Counted from the first letter of the stretch, positions 47,267 to 59,475 are shown. The stretch is DNA of 64,000 bases from Quercus robur (GCF_932294415.1 NC_065535.1:12432282-12496281), one strand, 5' to 3'. The notes: generated from the sequence alone by a model not told the origin. A program made the numbers and translations.

Positions 47267-49986
47267 AATGCGGGTTTAAGCCGCGTTTAATAAAAACGTA
47301 GCTCCACCGAGCTGTGTTTACTAAACGTAGCTCCAGAGCTGATCTGGAGTTGCGTTTATTGATGTTCCAGCTGCGTTTATGTGAGAAGGGCTATAGTCGC
47401 GTTTTTAAAACGCGGCTATAGACCCGTTTAGGAGATTTTTTTTTTTTTTTTTTTTTTTTTAAATATGTCCTAAATCCGCATTTGGAAAACATGGCTTTAT
47501 GGGGTGTTTGGAGCTGCGTTTGTGAGTAAAAATGTAGCTTTAGGCTTTGTCCTAAAGCTGTGTTTGGCAAACACGGCCATAGAAGCACCTAGAGCTACGT
47601 TTATATGTAAAAACGCAGCTTTAGGCCTTGGTATATATATTGAGGAAAAAATCCCTAATCCCTATTCAGATCGATCTATCACTCTCACTCTCAAACAAAC
47701 CCTCGCTCTCTATCACTCTCAACACCATGCCGCCATCGCCGCCTCTAATCGACGCCACCGCCGCTGCCAAGAATCTCTTTCTCTCAGCCATCATAGGTCA
47801 GAACCTCTCTTTTCCTTTTGCGATCTCTCTCTCGGTTGTGTTGCGTGTGTGTGTGTGTTTATGGTTGTTTGGCCATGGGTTTGGGTATTGCTATTCTTCT
47901 AGGCATGTGGCCATGTATGTATATAGATGTGAATGAGTGTAATGTGTGCTCTATTTGTGTGTTTTTGATTTGGGATTTGGGGTTTATTGTTTTGTATTGC
48001 GAAGGCTGTGAAAATGGGTTTGCAAGAAGTAAAGCTTGACATAATTACAGTTTTTTTTTTTTTTTTGAGCTCCTTTGTGGTTCAAACACATCAATCCTTT
48101 ATACTATTCTAATCTTTCTGATGGAATATATATCATTGTAGATTTGTTTTAAATGTGATTATAGCCACATTATGTTTGCTCCTACATTTTTGGTATAGGG
48201 TAGATATTTTAAGAGAAGGTAAAATGTTTGGAGGTCTTCAGACCACTATAATTTGCTGTGTAAAGCAGAAAATGTCTGTGTAAGTATTCAATTTTTAATC
48301 AAAGTTAAAATATCAGTTGCTATTAGATGGAACTATAATGCCATGCTAACACGATGCATAAAGGTAAATTTTAATTTTTGATTTTTTCAAATTTTCTTTT
48401 GATACCGTGGCCCAAGAATATACGTGAATCTAATAGGTTTGAACATGAAGCCAATTCTTAGAGCAAATGGAACTCCATAATTTGATCCCCTGCTGGTTTT
48501 TTATGTAAGGGACGGATATTACTAATACCAATAAACAGAATTGCTAAAAAAAAAACAAATATAGTTTAGAGAAATATCATAATTTTTGTTTTTGATTTGT
48601 AGTTTTCTATTTGTAATGGACTAATTGTGTAACTGTATTCTGATTTGAATGGAATCCACAAGTTTGTGTATATTTTTGTGTCCTTTAATTTTCTGGTGAA
48701 GGAAAGGATCAATGAATATGAACAATCAAAGGGAATTGTGAAAAGGTGAAATTTCGTACTTTCATATTTTTCTACGTGATGTAAATTATTTCAACAAATT
48801 TTAAGTTTTAACAACCAAAATGAGTAAGATTGATAAATAGGGAAATTGAAGATAGCCAAAGAAGATAATTAAGTAAGGTATTTGTGAAACAAAAGCCCCG
48901 GTGTGTTTTTTTAGCCGCATTTACAAAAAATGCGGCTATAGGTCCAGTCAAATAAATTTTTTTAAGGGTAAAAAACGCGGCTATAGGCCCAGTCGAATAA
49001 ATTTTTTAAGGATGAACTATAGCTGCGTTTTTTAAAATGTGGCTATAGGTAACCTTTAGCTGTGTTTTAAAACACAAAAAACGCAGCTATAAGTCCAGTG
49101 GCATAAATTTTTTTACAGGGTGACCTATAGCCGCGTTTAAAAAAAAAAAAAAAAAAAAATTTTCAGCTTCCCACATATGCCTTCATATTTTCTTTCTTCA
49201 CTCATTCCACCGTAACTATTTTTCAGGTTCTTCTTTCTTTTTCTTTTTCATTTGTCCTTCTTCACATCTGGGTAACTCTTTTTTTTTTTTTTTTTTGGTT
49301 GTTTTTTGTTTTTGTGTGTTTAGTTATTAGGAGAATGGAGGAGATGCTGAAAATTTTGAATGAAGTGGATATTCTAGCAATATTTGTGTCTATGTCTTGA
49401 TTTGGATTTGAGTTTTGATTTTGAATTTTTTGGATTTGTGCTTGAATTTGTGCTATTGTGTTGCTGATATTGTGCTTATGTTTAAATGGGTTTGTGTTCT
49501 TTTGTGTTTCTGAGCTTGTGCTTTTGTGTTCCTTGAATGGAATTAGTGTTAGATTTGGGTTGGTTTTGTTGAATGAGAGGATATTCATGGGTTTGTGTTC
49601 TTATATTTTGGAGCACATTGTATTTGATTTTGAATTTTCTAGGTGTGTTTGTATTGTGATTATGTTGTGTTTGATTTTTAATTTTCTGGGTTTGTGTTTG
49701 ATTTTGAATTTTTTGGATTCTTGTTTAATTTTGAATTTTTTTTTATTTGAATTTTGAATTTTCTGGGAAAAAAAAAACCCTGAATTTTTTTTTTTAAAAA
49801 CCTATAGCCGCGTTTTCACTGTTATAAACACGAATCAAAGCTAGTCTATAGCTGCAGTTAAAAAATGCGGTTATAGGTCTAGCCTTTAGCCGCGGTTACA
49901 AAAACGCGGCTATAGGCCTATTGCTGTGCTGTTTAGGCTAGGCTTGTAAACGCGGCTATAGGAGTTAGAACCCTTTTTTTGTAGTG
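47267..49986. mobile_element. CACTA (En/Spm-like) non-autonomous transposon, 2.7 kb
   Basis: Ends CACTACAAAAAATGCGGG and, on the other side, TTTTTTTGTAGTG. Dense subterminal motifs of the form aacgcggctatagg occur in both orientations at 47,275-47,430 and 48,905-49,950, typical of transposase-binding repeats. No transposase domain was found. The 3-bp flanks (AAA and GCC) do not match, so an end may be altered or the copy rearranged. The middle (47,640-48,300) looks like captured gene sequence. T-rich repeats of the type tttgattttgaatttt fill 49,370-49,770. Confidence 0.82.
47727..47796 (+). pseudogene. Gene-like first exon captured inside the CACTA element
   Basis: A CT-rich leader (47,672-47,726) precedes an ATG in good context. 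The frame reads MPPSPPLIDATAAAKNLF and a few more residues to a consensus donor (ATAG then GTCAGA at 47797). The sequence changes to intron-like T-rich DNA after it. This is the look of a host gene 5' end carried by a transposon. The donor gene is not recognised, and a later exon-like piece near 48,205-48,282 is uncertain. Confidence 0.4.
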
Positions 49987-50390
49987 GCCACCGGAAAACG
50001 AAAATCATCAGAAGGGGGTTGTCATGAAATAGATCGAAATTGTGAGGAGAGGGAAACCAAAAAGGCTTGAGTCTCTTGTATTTCTAGCTATTCTAAATGC
50101 TTTATCTTCTTTGAGCGTAAAAAATCTTTTACGCTCTAACCAAGTTTTTTAGCCATGCCAAAAATTTGAAAATACCATAAATATTTTACACAAAAAAGGA
50201 GTTCTATAAAGGCAAACCTTTTTAGAACATATATACGCCTCACTTCTCTCCTCCGTTCCTCACTCTTGACCCAAATGACAATGATGTATTGTGCTACATA
50301 TTCTAAATGTATTTGTTGAAAGCAAGGACTGGCGACATGGCTGCGCTAGATGTATTTCAAGGGGTTCAAATGAACTTGACTTTTTATTAA

Positions 50391-50417
<27 letters not shown>
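49987..50417. other. Intergenic spacer ending in an (AT)n tract
   Basis: No gene recognised. The (AT)n tract at about 50,390-50,416 borders the next LTR. Confidence 0.5.
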
Positions 50418-50420
<3 letters not shown>

Positions 50421-50422
<2 letters not shown>

Positions 50423-51224
50423 GTAAGGGCTGAAATTGGATTGGACCCAAAATAGGATTGGGTTCTAACCAAAGCGGCCCAAACAATAAATTTGTAGAGC
50501 GTGGATGAAAGAACTAGATCTATTCCAAAAGAAAAACGATTAAATTTGGTAATTTAAGACTGTTAAGCACAAGTAAGATGAGAAAATCTGTCCTCGGGGT
50601 AACTTGAGGTGTTTATATGATATTATCTTGTTGAACAATAAGATTATACAAGAGTTCCCAATCTTCTTCTCAAAATTACTTGATTTTTTCTGATCCTCTT
50701 TTTTAGTACATCTTCCCATGTTATATACTACAATCTTGGTGTCATCCTTACTACACACGTGTAGGTTAGATTCGGGGAACTCCTTCTTGTCCCATCCAGC
50801 ACCTCCCAGAACCATCAACCAGTAGCTGTAAGGCTGCTTGATCACTGTTCAGACATCACTTTCACATTAATGCGGCCAGAGAGTTGCTTGAGAGGCATTT
50901 AATGCGAAGGTAGCAGATTTTGAAGATATTTGTTTACCTTTCTTTTCTTAACCCTGGTCCAATGTTCAACCCTTAGTTGCGATGTAACTTCGAAGAAGGT
51001 CCATGATGATATGGTAGTCTTACTGACCTCGAACACTTGTTACCGAGATGGCTTTTATCCTCGGACATTCGTTGGACTTATCTCTTATTATCTCTATTCT
51101 TCTCTTTACTCCGTTCCCCTTACAATTTCATCCGAACATCCTTGGATGGTCCAAAGTCCTCGGATTGGGCCTTAGGCCCAATTAGTACAGCCTTAACAGT
51201 ACCTCCTAACTAAATGGCCCCCAC

Positions 51225-51226
<2 letters not shown>
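50421..51226 (-). mobile_element. Degenerate solo LTR inserted in an (AT)n tract
   Basis: Plus-strand left end gtaagggctgaaattgg and right end tggcccccacta mirror the ends of the other LTRs read on the minus strand. Internal phrases gtagagcgtgg and cctcggattgggcc are shared with them. (AT)n lies on both sides. The terminal dinucleotides are altered, so this is an older copy. Confidence 0.5.
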
Positions 51227-51256
<30 letters not shown>

Positions 51257-51262
<6 letters not shown>

Positions 51263-52468
51263 TTTTAACCTGTTTAATCTATCATTAAAAATATTTTTAC
51301 ACACCGTGGCTTAAATCTTGTACACCCTGATCACATATTGACTTTACTATTTTCTTTTCCTCAAATCACCAACTTTATAACAAAAAATTATTATAACATG
51401 ATAACAATACACATACATGTATCAAACCCTCTGTATTTCCTGATTATTAAATTATATTAAGTTATATTATATTTACACTATACATGCACATATTCACACA
51501 CATCACAATTCACACAAATTACTTTATAACAAAAAATAATAATAATGCACATATCAAACACATGCACACAACTAACAAGCACTCACTCTTTACTCTTAGA
51601 ATTAAAGATATCAAGATAGTCAAATAGAGAAGAGAGATTCGATGAGATTCATGAGAAAGACTCAAGCATTTGATTAGTTAAGCAAACACTTAGTGTATTA
51701 TTGATGTATGGATGTGTGGTTGTGTTATTCAATAATTCGTACAGTACAAGTGGGATGGGTTTTGCCATTTAGTTTAAAATATTTTTATAAAAACAATGAC
51801 AAATAGATAGTGACAATTGCATAAAAACAAAAATATTATAAAAACTCAATAAAATAAAATGGTCATATCTACCTACATTGAAAATAGATAATAACGATTG
51901 ATAATGAATTATCATGTAATAATTTCAAAATATGAAAACTCATAAAAGGATATTGTAACATTTTATGTATTTGCGACTGTTTTGTTTTTTTTTTTTTTTT
52001 TTTTTTTGGGTTGATAACTAAATATATTTAGGTTTTATTTTTATTAATTTTTTTTAATTTCAATTTCTAAATGACCCCCCTAAAAAAATTTCTAGAGTCG
52101 CCATTGAGTCTGGCAAAGAAAACATTTTGCCGTAAGGAAGGTTGCTTTCCTCTCCTTTGTTCTGCTACGGATGTAGCCCTGCCGGGTTTTAATAGGAGGT
52201 GGTTCACCATCACCTTTTATTCCTTCGCGTCCTGCAACAAAAGTCTTTGATTTTTTTTATTTATTAATTTCTTTATATAATAAGAGGACATAAGTTTTTA
52301 AAAGCTCATTTTTTATATCATTATTTTACTATATTGTTTAATTTTATATTTAGAGTTACATATAAAGAGTTTTTGACTTTTTATTGGCCTCTTCTAATAT
52401 TGCTAAATAAACTTTTGAAAACTTATAGTTTTTCCATTTCACCATTACTTTTATATATATATTTAGAG

Positions 52469-52504
<36 letters not shown>

Positions 52505-52529
52505 GTATATATATGTATGTATGTATTGG
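51257..52529. other. AT-rich intergenic DNA with microsatellites
   Basis: No gene recognised. A T-run lies at about 51,984-52,007 and an (AC)n tract at about 52,471-52,498. The open frames across the (AC)n tract are artefacts. Confidence 0.5.
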
Positions 52530-53201
52530 TGTAGGGATGCCATGGGCCCGAGGAGGAAGGTCGCTCGAGGAGAGGAAGGGGTGAGTCAAAGGACTCTGAG
52601 GTGCTCCAAGTGGGAAGAAGGATCTGAAAAAAGAGAATCAGTGATCATAGGGGAAGTTTCCAGTTTGGAGTAACCTGTTGCCTCCGCATTAAATGGTGGG
52701 CAACAGTTTTATTAGTTGCACTGATGAGGAAGTGACCTGAACAGTGTAAGTCACAGCTAAGCAGACTTCTTCTACCACCTTCTTCAGATGTAAAAAGAGA
52801 CAAGTGTCATGAGGGGAGATTTGTTAGGTAAAGATGGAAGGTTGAGATGCGAGGGAGGGAGGAGTATACAAGAAAAAGAGGGTTTATAGAGAAAGGGATC
52901 GAGACACAAGTATCAAGATATAGAAAAAAAAAAAAAAAAAAAAAAAACAAGAACACTAGGAGAGGAGAGCGAACAGTAACATTTCTTGTATAATTGTGGC
53001 CTCCTCAGGCCAGCTTGTATTGAGAAATTAGCTCATCCATTTAATTACATCTTCTTTTTCTTCCTTATTTTCATCCTCCGCAGAGCCTTCCTCTTGTTGT
53101 TTGTTTCCCTCTCTTACAAATTTATTGTTTCGGGCCACGGTTGAACTGATCTAGCCACTATTCTAAGTGGGCTTGGGCCGCCAGTTTTTCTGGTCTTTAC
53201 A
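52530..53201 (+). mobile_element. Solo LTR, plus orientation
   Basis: Starts TGTAGGGATGCC and ends GGTCTTTACA, 672 bp, with gagggtttatagagaaagg as a promoter-like zone and gggccacggttgaactg near the end. Length and layout match the neighbouring LTRs. No clear target duplication. Confidence 0.55.
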
Positions 53202-53556
53202 AGAATATTTTCACGTCATATTTCTTTAAAATAATAGAATAAATAGTTTTATATGCAAACACAACATAATAAATATCTATTCATAATTACAATAATTATA
53301 TATTTAATAGTTCCATATAAAGATATAATCATAATAAATATCTATTATCATAATTATCAAATTTCATATTTATTATTTTATACATAAACATATTCAAAAT
53401 AAACTTTTATTAATAACTATTGTAATTGTCAAATTTCATATTTGTATACAAAATGAAAGTGAGAGAAAATCAAATTTTCAAGATAAAATATTATTTTATC
53501 AAACTTTCCTGTGCATTGCATATGTTGGTGACTACTTCTTTTAGTGTTGTCATATA
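53202..53556. other. AT-rich spacer
   Basis: No gene recognised. Confidence 0.5.
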
Positions 53557-55009
53557 TATATTGTAGGGACACGATTTTTAACGACCCAAGGATAACGTTG
53601 GGCTCGTGTGTAAGGGGCCCGAACAATATGATTTGTAGAGAGTGGGTTTGGAAAGGCCTGCCTTTGGGCGCTGGGTTTCGGTATGGTCCCGGTTTCATGA
53701 GCGATCATACAAAGATGATTTTGGACTGTATAGCAGAGCCTTGCATCAATGTAGTTTGAAAATTTTTGACTCCTCGAAATTAGTCTGAGGAGCATTACAT
53801 TCTCACCATTCCTCCTTTTTCTTCCTTCTTTCTCCGGGGGCCTTCCCCCTCCTCCCCCCTCTCTCCTCCTTTTTTCCCTTTTATACTAATATTCGATTTC
53901 CCTTCTTCATCTACGTGTCATTTTCTCCTTGTTTGGGGCAATTACTCGTCCTATCAATCTTCACGTCAAAGTGGTTGGGAAAAGCTGGATAGCATGGTAT
54001 GGGGTATGGGCTTGTCAGGTGCTGGGCTCCACGCTATGGTGTTGGCAGCTTTCTAACTTGTACTGCTCTTATACTGAGTTTGTCCTTTTCTTCAGGCGTT
54101 TTGTGAGGCGTTGAGCATGAGGTTGTCCTCGGCTATATTATTGGGCCATCAAGGGGTTCTCCTCATACCTCCTCGGCAGTAGGGCTCCTCGGCAGTAGGG
54201 CTCCTCGGCTTGGGCTTTTGGCCCTTAATGTGAAGTGGGCCGGGATTCCAAATTTCAGGCCCCACAATAGCCCCTCAAAATCCTGCTTCCCGACTTTTTA
54301 GTTGGGAAGAAGGGTTTTGGTGATGCTGAGCCCACCTCGTGACTTGTTCAAGTTCCGTACCTTATTCAAGTTCCGTACCTTACTGCTGCTTGTGTTCCTC
54401 CATTTGCATGGGAGATGTGCCGAATTAAGAGGCATTACTTTATTCTTCATCCGCACAGTGCCCTTTGTCATTTCAGTATTCGAGGCGCGCCTTCACGAGG
54501 ACCTTTAAATCTTGTGGTGGCAGATAGCGTTGGAAATTGTGCCAGAGCTGCCTTGTCTGCAGCGTTTCTTGGGAATCTGCTCAAATTAAATTAAATGATA
54601 CCTCCTTACCCTTTATATAAGTAGGACAGGTGGTTATTCTCCTGGCATATAAACCCTTCTGCTTTTTTCAGAATCATAACCCTTTATCCATAACCAGTTC
54701 CCACATCCAGGGTCGTCTTCCCTTGGTGCAATATGTTTGAGGCTTGGGTAGGGGTGGAGGAACCTTACCCGCCACAGAGGCACCGGACCCTTCCAAGACT
54801 TAAGGTGGTATGGTCTGGGCAGGGGAGGCACAGATTTAAGGTGTCCTCCCGCTTGGATATGGTGGGAACGGTACCCTCCCCTCTTTCAGTCAAAATTCGA
54901 AGCAGGTTCTGGTCACACCAGATTTTTGGTGTGTCAGAAGAAAGGTTTTCCGCCATCAGCGCCGTCTGCGATACCGCAGGCGTGGTTCCATGAAGGCCCA
55001 TCAACTTCC

Positions 55010-55150
55010 GGCTGCCTGCACCTTTTCTTCAACGGTGCTGGCCTTAAGTTGGGTTCCCTGCACCTTTTTTTCAGCTCCGCTAGCCCGAAGTCGGGCTCTC
55101 TACGCCTTTTCTTCAATGGTGCAGGCCCCGAGTTGGGTTCTTTGGCTGCC
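55010..55150. repeat. Three-copy array of a unit near 48 bp
   Basis: Variants of ctgcaccttttcttcaacgg with agttgggttcc occur three times in a row inside the 53.56-kb LTR element. The copies are diverged. Confidence 0.65.
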
Positions 55151-55844
55151 TGAGTTATAGGCATGTAAAAGTGTTGAGGAATGGTTTTCCTTAAACAACG
55201 TCTTGAAACAGCAGCCAACCTCTCCTCTGTACTACTTCCTCGGCTTTCTCTTTATTCTCTTGTATCTTTCTTTTCGCTTATGTAGTTAGCTTTAATATAA
55301 GCTTATTCCAGCTTTTCATTGTACGCTGTACTATTTCTTTGTCTTAATAAAAGAGGAATTTATTTACTTGTTTTGAATATTTTTCTTTTTTGCAACAACT
55401 ACTTTGTGAATGGGTGTGCTCCATGTGTGTTTTTCTTCAATGATACTTAGAGCAGAAAACCTTGAAACATAATCCGACTAATTCTAATTTACCGACATTA
55501 CCAGGCATAATAACGATAATTCATAGTAAATTAAACTCAGGAAACTAACCGAGATAACAGCTGAATATTCCGTAATACGTGCGAGGAGACCGTCCGAGAA
55601 CGATAAACTCTAAATAATTCATCTGAGGGGGTAACCGAGCAGTGAGAGACTCTAACTGCGTTCTGACAACGTATGGCACTATATTGCAGTCGCACCAATT
55701 CCTCTGGTACCGAGGATCTGAGGGTAGGCTGGGGAATCCATGCAGCCTTGGGATTAGCCCACTTATCAATGGGGAACTCTTTCGCGGGGTAGATTCTAAG
55801 GGTCATATAACGTCCAGGTTGTGTCCAATCCCCGTATTGTCTCT

Positions 55845-57060
55845 TCTAAGTACTTGGTTTCCCCATAGGCTTGAGTCCGAGGACCATGTAAGGCCTTGGT
55901 TCTGTCCAAAACTTGTAATTTTTCTTTTGAGTACTTGGTTTCCCCATGGGCTTGAGTCCGAGGACCATGCAAGGCCTTGGTTCTGTCCAAAACTTGTAGT
56001 TTTTCTTTTGAGTACTTGGTTTTCCCATGGGCTTGAGTCCGAGGACCATGCAAGGCCTTGGTTCTGTCCAAAACTTGTAGTTTTTTCTGTGTACTTGGTT
56101 TCCCCATAGGCTTGAGTCCGAGGACCATGCAAGGCCTTGGTTCTGTCCAAGACTTGTAGTTTTTCTTTTGAGTACTTGGTTTCCCCATAGGCTTGAGTCT
56201 GAGGACCATGCAAGGCCTTGGTTCTGTCCAAAACTTGTAGTTTTTCTTTTGAGTACTTGGTTTCCCCATAAGCTTGAGTTCGAGGACTATGCAAGGCCTT
56301 GGTTCTGTCCAAAACTTGTAGTTTTTCTTTTGAGTACTTGGTTTCCCCATAGGCTTGAGTCCGAGGACCATGTAAGGCCTTGGTTCTGTCCAAAACTTGT
56401 AGTTTTTTCTGTGTGTACTTGGTTTCCCCATAGGCTTGAGTCCGAGGACCATGCAAGGCCTTGGTTCTGTCCAAGACTTGTAGTTTTTCTTTTGAGTACT
56501 TGGTTTCCCCATAGGCTTGAGTCCGAGGACCATGCAAGGCCTTGGTTCTGTCCAAAACTTGTAGTTTTTCTTTTGAGTACTTGGTTTCCCCATAGGCTTG
56601 AGTCCGAAAACCATGCAATGCCTTGGTTCTGTCCAAAACTTGTAGTTTTTCTTTTGAGTACTTGGTTTCCCCATAAGCTTGAGTCCGAGGACCATGCAAG
56701 GCCTTGGTTCTGTCCAAAACTTGTAGTTTTTCTTTTGAGTACTTGGTTTCCCCATAGGCTTAAGTCCGAGGACCATGCAAGGCCTTGGTTCTGTCCAAAA
56801 CTTGTAGTTTTTTCTGTGTGTACTTGGTTTCTCCATAGGCTTGAGTCCGAGGACCATGCAAGGCCTTGGTTCTGTCCAAAACTTGTAGTTTTTCTTTTGA
56901 GTACTTGGTTTCCCCATAGGCTTGAGTCCGAGGACCATGCAAGGCCTTGGTTCTGTCCAAAACTTGTAGTTTTTTCTGTGTGTACTTGGTTTCCCCATAG
57001 GCTTGAGTCCGAGGACCATGCAAGGCCTTGGTTCTGTCCAAAACTTGTAATTTTTCTTTT
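55845..57060 (-). repeat. Minisatellite, about 15 copies of an 81-bp unit, inside the LTR element
   Basis: The marker ttgagtccga recurs at 55871, 55952 and 56033, spacing 81, with one 79-bp unit where ttttctgtgtact replaces ttcttttgagtact. Because 81 is a multiple of three and the unit lacks stops in several frames, long open frames appear on both strands (up to 407 codons on the minus strand). The unit is homologous to the 74-bp repeat at 42,527-43,262, in the same orientation relative to its element. Confidence 0.92.
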
Positions 57061-57990
57061 GTATTTATTTATTTTTCGAACGTAAGCCCCTAGACCAGGG
57101 CGGGGAGAGCTGGCTTTAGGCCAGAAGCCCCTAGAGCTGCCCGCGCCATTGGCCCTGCAAGGCGTAGCCCCTAGCAGAAGTTTATGTCGGAGCAACAACT
57201 ACATGTCGCCAGAGATGGAGGAAACCCCGCGAACCTCTGTTTGCTAGAGAGTTGACTCCACCGCCACCTGCGCCGACGCGCAACCCTTCCCATAGACAGC
57301 ACCAATTGTAGGGACACGATTTTTAACGACCCAAGGATAACGTTGGGCTCGTGTGTAAAGGGTCCGAACAATATGATTTGTAGAGAGTGGGTTTGGAAAG
57401 GCCTGCCTTTGGGCGCTGGGTTTCGGTATGGTCCCGGTTTCATGAGCGATCATACAAAGATGATTTTGGACTGTATAGCAGAGCCTTGCATCAATGTAGT
57501 TTGAAAAGTTTTGACTCCTCGGAATTAGTCCGAGGAGCATTACATTCTCACCATTCCTCCTTTTTCTTCCTTCTTTCTCCGGGGGCCTTCCCCCTCCTCC
57601 CCCCTCTCTCCTCCTTTTTTCCCTTTTATACTAATATTCGATTTCCCTTCTTCATCTACGTGTCAGTTTCTCCTTGTTTGGGGCAATTACTCGTCTTATC
57701 AATCTTCACGTCAGAGTGGTTGGGAAAAGCTGGATAGCATGGTATGGGGTATGGGCTTGTCAGGTGCTGGGCTCCACGCTATGGTGTTGGCAGCTTTCTA
57801 GCTTGTACTGCTCTTGTACTGAGTTTGTCTTTTCTTCAGGCGTTTTGTGAGGCGTTGAGCATGAGGTTGTCCTCGGCTATATTATTGGGCCATCAAGAGG
57901 TTCTCCTCATACCTCCTCGGCAGTAGGGCTCCTCGGCTTGGGTTTCGGGCCCTTAATGTAAAGTGGGCCAGGATTCCAAATTTCAGGCCC

Positions 57991-58022
<32 letters not shown>

Positions 58023-58025
<3 letters not shown>

Positions 58026-58581
58026 AGTTTAAATACAATTAATAGTGGTAAATGATGTCATTTCATATTAATTAGGCTTTTAAAGTTACAAATAGTATTA
58101 AGCGATATTAGTTTAAATTAGGAAAAAAAAAATACACTTTACTCCTTACAACTTTGATTAATTTTCATTTTAGTCCATTAACTTTGATAGCTCAGTTATT
58201 TTAGTGGGCTAAAATGGCAATTTTTTAAAACTTAATGAACTAAAATTATAATTTTTTAACTTAATGAACTAAAATTATAATTTTTTAACTTAATAAACTA
58301 AAATGATAATTAATCAAATTTACACTCTGTAAATTCACTCTTGCCTTTAAATTAATTAGAACTCATAGTCTTTTTCAATAAATAACCTAACATTAAACAA
58401 ATTATCATTACATTAGGTTTGATAGACTCTAGATAAAATCTAATTAAATTAGCAGATTTATTTTGTTCAAATTATTTTATTTGACTTTTTTTTATTACTA
58501 ATACTTATGAATTAATATGTATTATATATGTGTCAAAGCTTCTGAGGATTGCATGGTTATCAATTAGTTAAAAAGCAAGAC
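58023..58581. other. AT-rich intergenic DNA
   Basis: No gene recognised. Short tandem copies of aacttaatgaactaaaattataattttt lie at about 58,225-58,310. Confidence 0.5.
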
Positions 58582-59330
58582 TTAGGTACAGTACTTAAGT
58601 GCTGTTCCTTAGGTTCCCCTTTTAAGATTTTGTCATGTGGATTTTTTCTTATGGGAAGGAAGTGTATTTTTTAGTTAAGTAACCACATGGCTGAATCTTA
58701 AAAGGGAAACCTAAGGAACAACACCTAAGGTACTATACCTAAATTTTTTCCTTAGTTAAATTGTATAATCAAGTCAATTTGGGATATCAACCCTGAAAAC
58801 CCAAACCCATCTCATATTTATTTATTTTTGAATAATTCAATAGTTGGGGGAGAGAGGATTTGAACCCTGAATTAGGGTTGATAGTCTCTAGATAAAATCT
58901 AATTAAATTAGGAGAGTTATTTTGTACAAATTTTTTATTTTGACTTTTTATTTATTACTAATGCTTATGAATTAAAATGTATTATATATGTGTGAAATTT
59001 TTTTAGGAATGGCATGTTTAGCGATTAGTTGATTTATATAATCAAGTCAATTTAAGATATCAATCCCTAAAACCCACACCCATCTTTTTTTTTTTTTTTG
59101 GATAATTCGATAGTTGGTGAAGGGGGGATTTGAATCCTGAATGCCTATGTTTAGTTGATTTATATAATCAAGTCAATTTAGGATGTCAACTCTTAAAACC
59201 CAAACCTATCTTTTTCTTTTTTTGTGGATTATTCAGTAGTTGGCGGAGAGAGGATTTGAACCCTAGTTGTCTCTATTGGAAACACCAAAAGGTACCAACC
59301 AATTGAGTTATAAGGCACCTAACAACCCAT
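58420..59330. repeat. Locally duplicated block
   Basis: A 150-bp segment (agataaaatctaattaaatta...) at about 58,430 recurs at about 58,880. The phrase tataatcaagtcaattt plus a SINE-like gaggatttgaaccct recurs at about 58,765-58,870, 59,037-59,140 and 59,162-59,265. This shows repeated local duplication, with the MITE at 58,582 inside one copy. Confidence 0.6.
58582..58743. mobile_element. MITE with 48-bp terminal inverted repeats
   Basis: The left arm starting TTAGGTACAGTACTTAAG and the reverse complement of the right arm, TTAGGTATAGTACCTTAG, continue in parallel through GTTCCTTAGGTT and CCTTTTAAGATT. About 162 bp in all. No certain target duplication; superfamily open. Confidence 0.75.
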
Positions 59331-59475
59331 CTCAAATTATATTGGATTATAAAATTTTAAAACAAAACCAACTCAAGCCCTTTTAAGAAACAACTCTTCT
59401 ATAAGTATAGAAAATTTCACCATGACATTGTCATAAAAAAAATAAATAAAAAGAAGAAGAAGAAGAAGAAGAGTG

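Larger units (their letters stand above)
53562..57994 (-). mobile_element. Non-coding LTR retrotransposon, minus orientation, TSD TATAT
   Basis: LTRs are 57307-57994 (5' LTR in element orientation) and 53562-54266 (3' LTR), differing by roughly 2-3% by eye plus a short duplication. In element orientation, primer-site-like ATTGGTGCTGTCTATGGG follows the 5' LTR, and the polypurine-like gattttgaggggctattg precedes the 3' LTR exactly as in the 41.66-kb element. TATAT lies on both sides, inside an (AT)n target. No gag or pol domain was seen. The interior holds an 81-bp minisatellite and a 3-copy array. Structurally whole but non-autonomous; age a few million years or less, depending on the rate used. 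Confidence 0.87.

Noticed and set aside
47504-48039. Three overlapping frames of 73-132 codons in the CACTA element
   Set aside because: They run from subterminal repeats into a CT-rich leader and intron-like DNA. Only the short exon 47727-47796 is gene-like.
49262-49757. Frames of about 100 codons on both strands
   Set aside because: Low-complexity tttgattttgaatttt repeats inside the CACTA element.
54733-55218. Frames of 75-94 codons near 55 kb
   Set aside because: They cross the short tandem array and unique interior of a non-coding LTR element, with open frames on both strands.
55796-57085. Open frames of 303-407 codons on both strands with repeated peptides such as MVLGLKPMGKPST
   Set aside because: They come from an 81-bp tandem repeat whose unit lacks stops in several frames. 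Frames are open on both strands at once, there is no domain, and the array sits inside a non-coding LTR element.
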